From contig OZ199838.1 in the NCBI GenBank assembly GCA_964304625.1, forward strand, positions 620,001 to 684,000: 64,000 nucleotides of DNA. The letters run 5' to 3'. This document shows, in pieces, positions 63,337 through 64,000 of the stretch (the first letter of the stretch is position 1; every line of letters starts with the position of its first letter). This DNA comes from Kudoa neothunni. Taxonomy: Eukaryota > Cnidaria. The position numbers and the translations under genes are program-made. The notes under the pieces are model-generated. The model was not told the DNA's origin and made no database searches. It was given only the letters and a program-made list of their open reading frames with translations.

Positions 63337-64000
63337 ATGTTATTTTTATTAACATTTGTTGTCATTAACACCAATTATTTTCATATAAAATCAGGTACAT
63401 ATCATTCGTTCTATCTAACTAATTCCATTATAGAGCCAGCACTTCCATCCTACGAAAAGGATGTTGGTGAATTTAAGCCAGGTGAAGATATAAACAACGA
63501 ACTAACAAGGTGGTATATCAATATAAAAACAACTAAATGCGAAACTTTCCAATACAAAGGAACAAGAGGCAACTTTAATAACTTCAGAACCGAAATAGAA
63601 TGCCAAAGACATCGTAGATTTTCCATTGATGTAATATAATAATCTTTCATAGTTGAAAATCCTATTTCTGATAAAATTAATGGGTGCCAAGAAAAAATGA
63701 AACAAAAAGGGCTTTGCAATGGGAACATAGATAAATGGTCATGGAATAAAGAGAGTACGGCTTGTGAACAATTTCAATACTCAGGTTGCGGTGGGAATAG
63801 AAACCGATACGATACGCAAGAAGAATGCAAAAGTTTCTGTTTTAGTATATTTAACACAAAAACACAATGTTTACAATCACATTTTTACACACAGATAAGG
63901 AATATGGGAATTTGCCTGATACTGTAGATTCAAGTAAAACACAAGATAAAGAAAAATACGCCCTTCCAAATTATCATGACTGTCACTTGAAACCAGACCT
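63337..64000 (+). CDS. Secreted multi-Kunitz protein, 5' part
   Basis: Exons 63337-63394, 63434-63613, 63653-63844 and 63895 to beyond the window; introns are 39, 39 and 50 bp. The signal peptide is MLFLLTFVVINTNYFHIKS. Domain 1 (about residues 20-75) has Kunitz spacing exactly (RWYINIKTTKC, x7, RGNFNNF, x12) but four of six Cys are replaced: C1 Val, C2 Ile, C4 Thr and C6 Leu, leaving the C3-C5 pair. Domain 2 is complete: six Cys, spacing 9-15-7-12-3, FQYSGCGGN and YDTQEECKSFC; the residue after C2, the P1 site, is Asn rather than Lys/Arg. Domain 3 starts DCHLKPDL and is cut by the window edge. Kunitz domains usually inhibit serine proteases; here trypsin-type inhibition by domain 2 is doubtful. 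Intron 1 is a multiple of 3 with no stop, so its removal is inferred from its GT...AG and size. Confidence 0.85.

Overview
This window is strongly AT-rich eukaryotic (animal) DNA: spliced genes with very short GT-AG introns sit in long AT-rich non-coding stretches full of decayed DNA transposons. I found no bacterial features, rRNA, tRNA gene or CRISPR array. A Nup54 orthologue, a CCDC6-like protein, a VWA-domain protein and Kunitz domains point to a metazoan. Extreme AT content plus introns mostly of 26-62 bp recall myxozoan cnidarians, dicyemids or orthonectids, but the species cannot be read from the window.

Layout. 1-1.78 kb: piggyBac relic ending at a TTAA, with a 35-bp tandem repeat near its end. 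1.8-11.5 kb: gene-poor, with a second piggyBac-type terminus at 7.5-7.7 kb and a 2.2-kb array of 5-bp units (8.5-10.7 kb). 11.5-12.6 kb: six-exon CCDC6-like gene (+). 14.3-16.9 kb: two hAT elements lying end to end. 18.3-24.2 kb: two genes on the minus strand, a VWA-domain protein and a complete 14-exon Nup54. 25.4-28.7 kb: pogo/CENP-B and MULE transposase remains. 29.4-30.3 kb: an unassigned spliced gene. 30.8-35.0 kb: two piggyBac elements in opposite orientation abutting at one shared TTAA. 35.6-36.2 kb: an unassigned two-exon gene fragment. 37-41.9 kb: gene-poor. 41.9-58.3 kb: three paralogous secreted-protein genes (A, B, C) with the same nine-exon plan, interrupted by non-coding DNA, a pogo relic, a GC-richer SINE-like block and another piggyBac. 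59.2-60 kb: fifth piggyBac relic. 63.3-64 kb: start of a multi-Kunitz secreted protein running off the window.

The most notable content is the A/B/C family. It was reconstructed exon by exon; all three reading frames close cleanly (240, 260 and 236 aa), with a predicted signal peptide and a conserved CX5C ... CX2C ... CX5C cysteine frame that looks like a reduced or permuted saposin-B fold, followed by a conserved PW[FY]S tail. The Kunitz gene is also striking: its first domain has lost exactly the two disulfides C1-C6 and C2-C4 and kept only C3-C5. Both sets look like secreted proteins of a parasite-like or compact-intron animal, but that ecological reading is inference.
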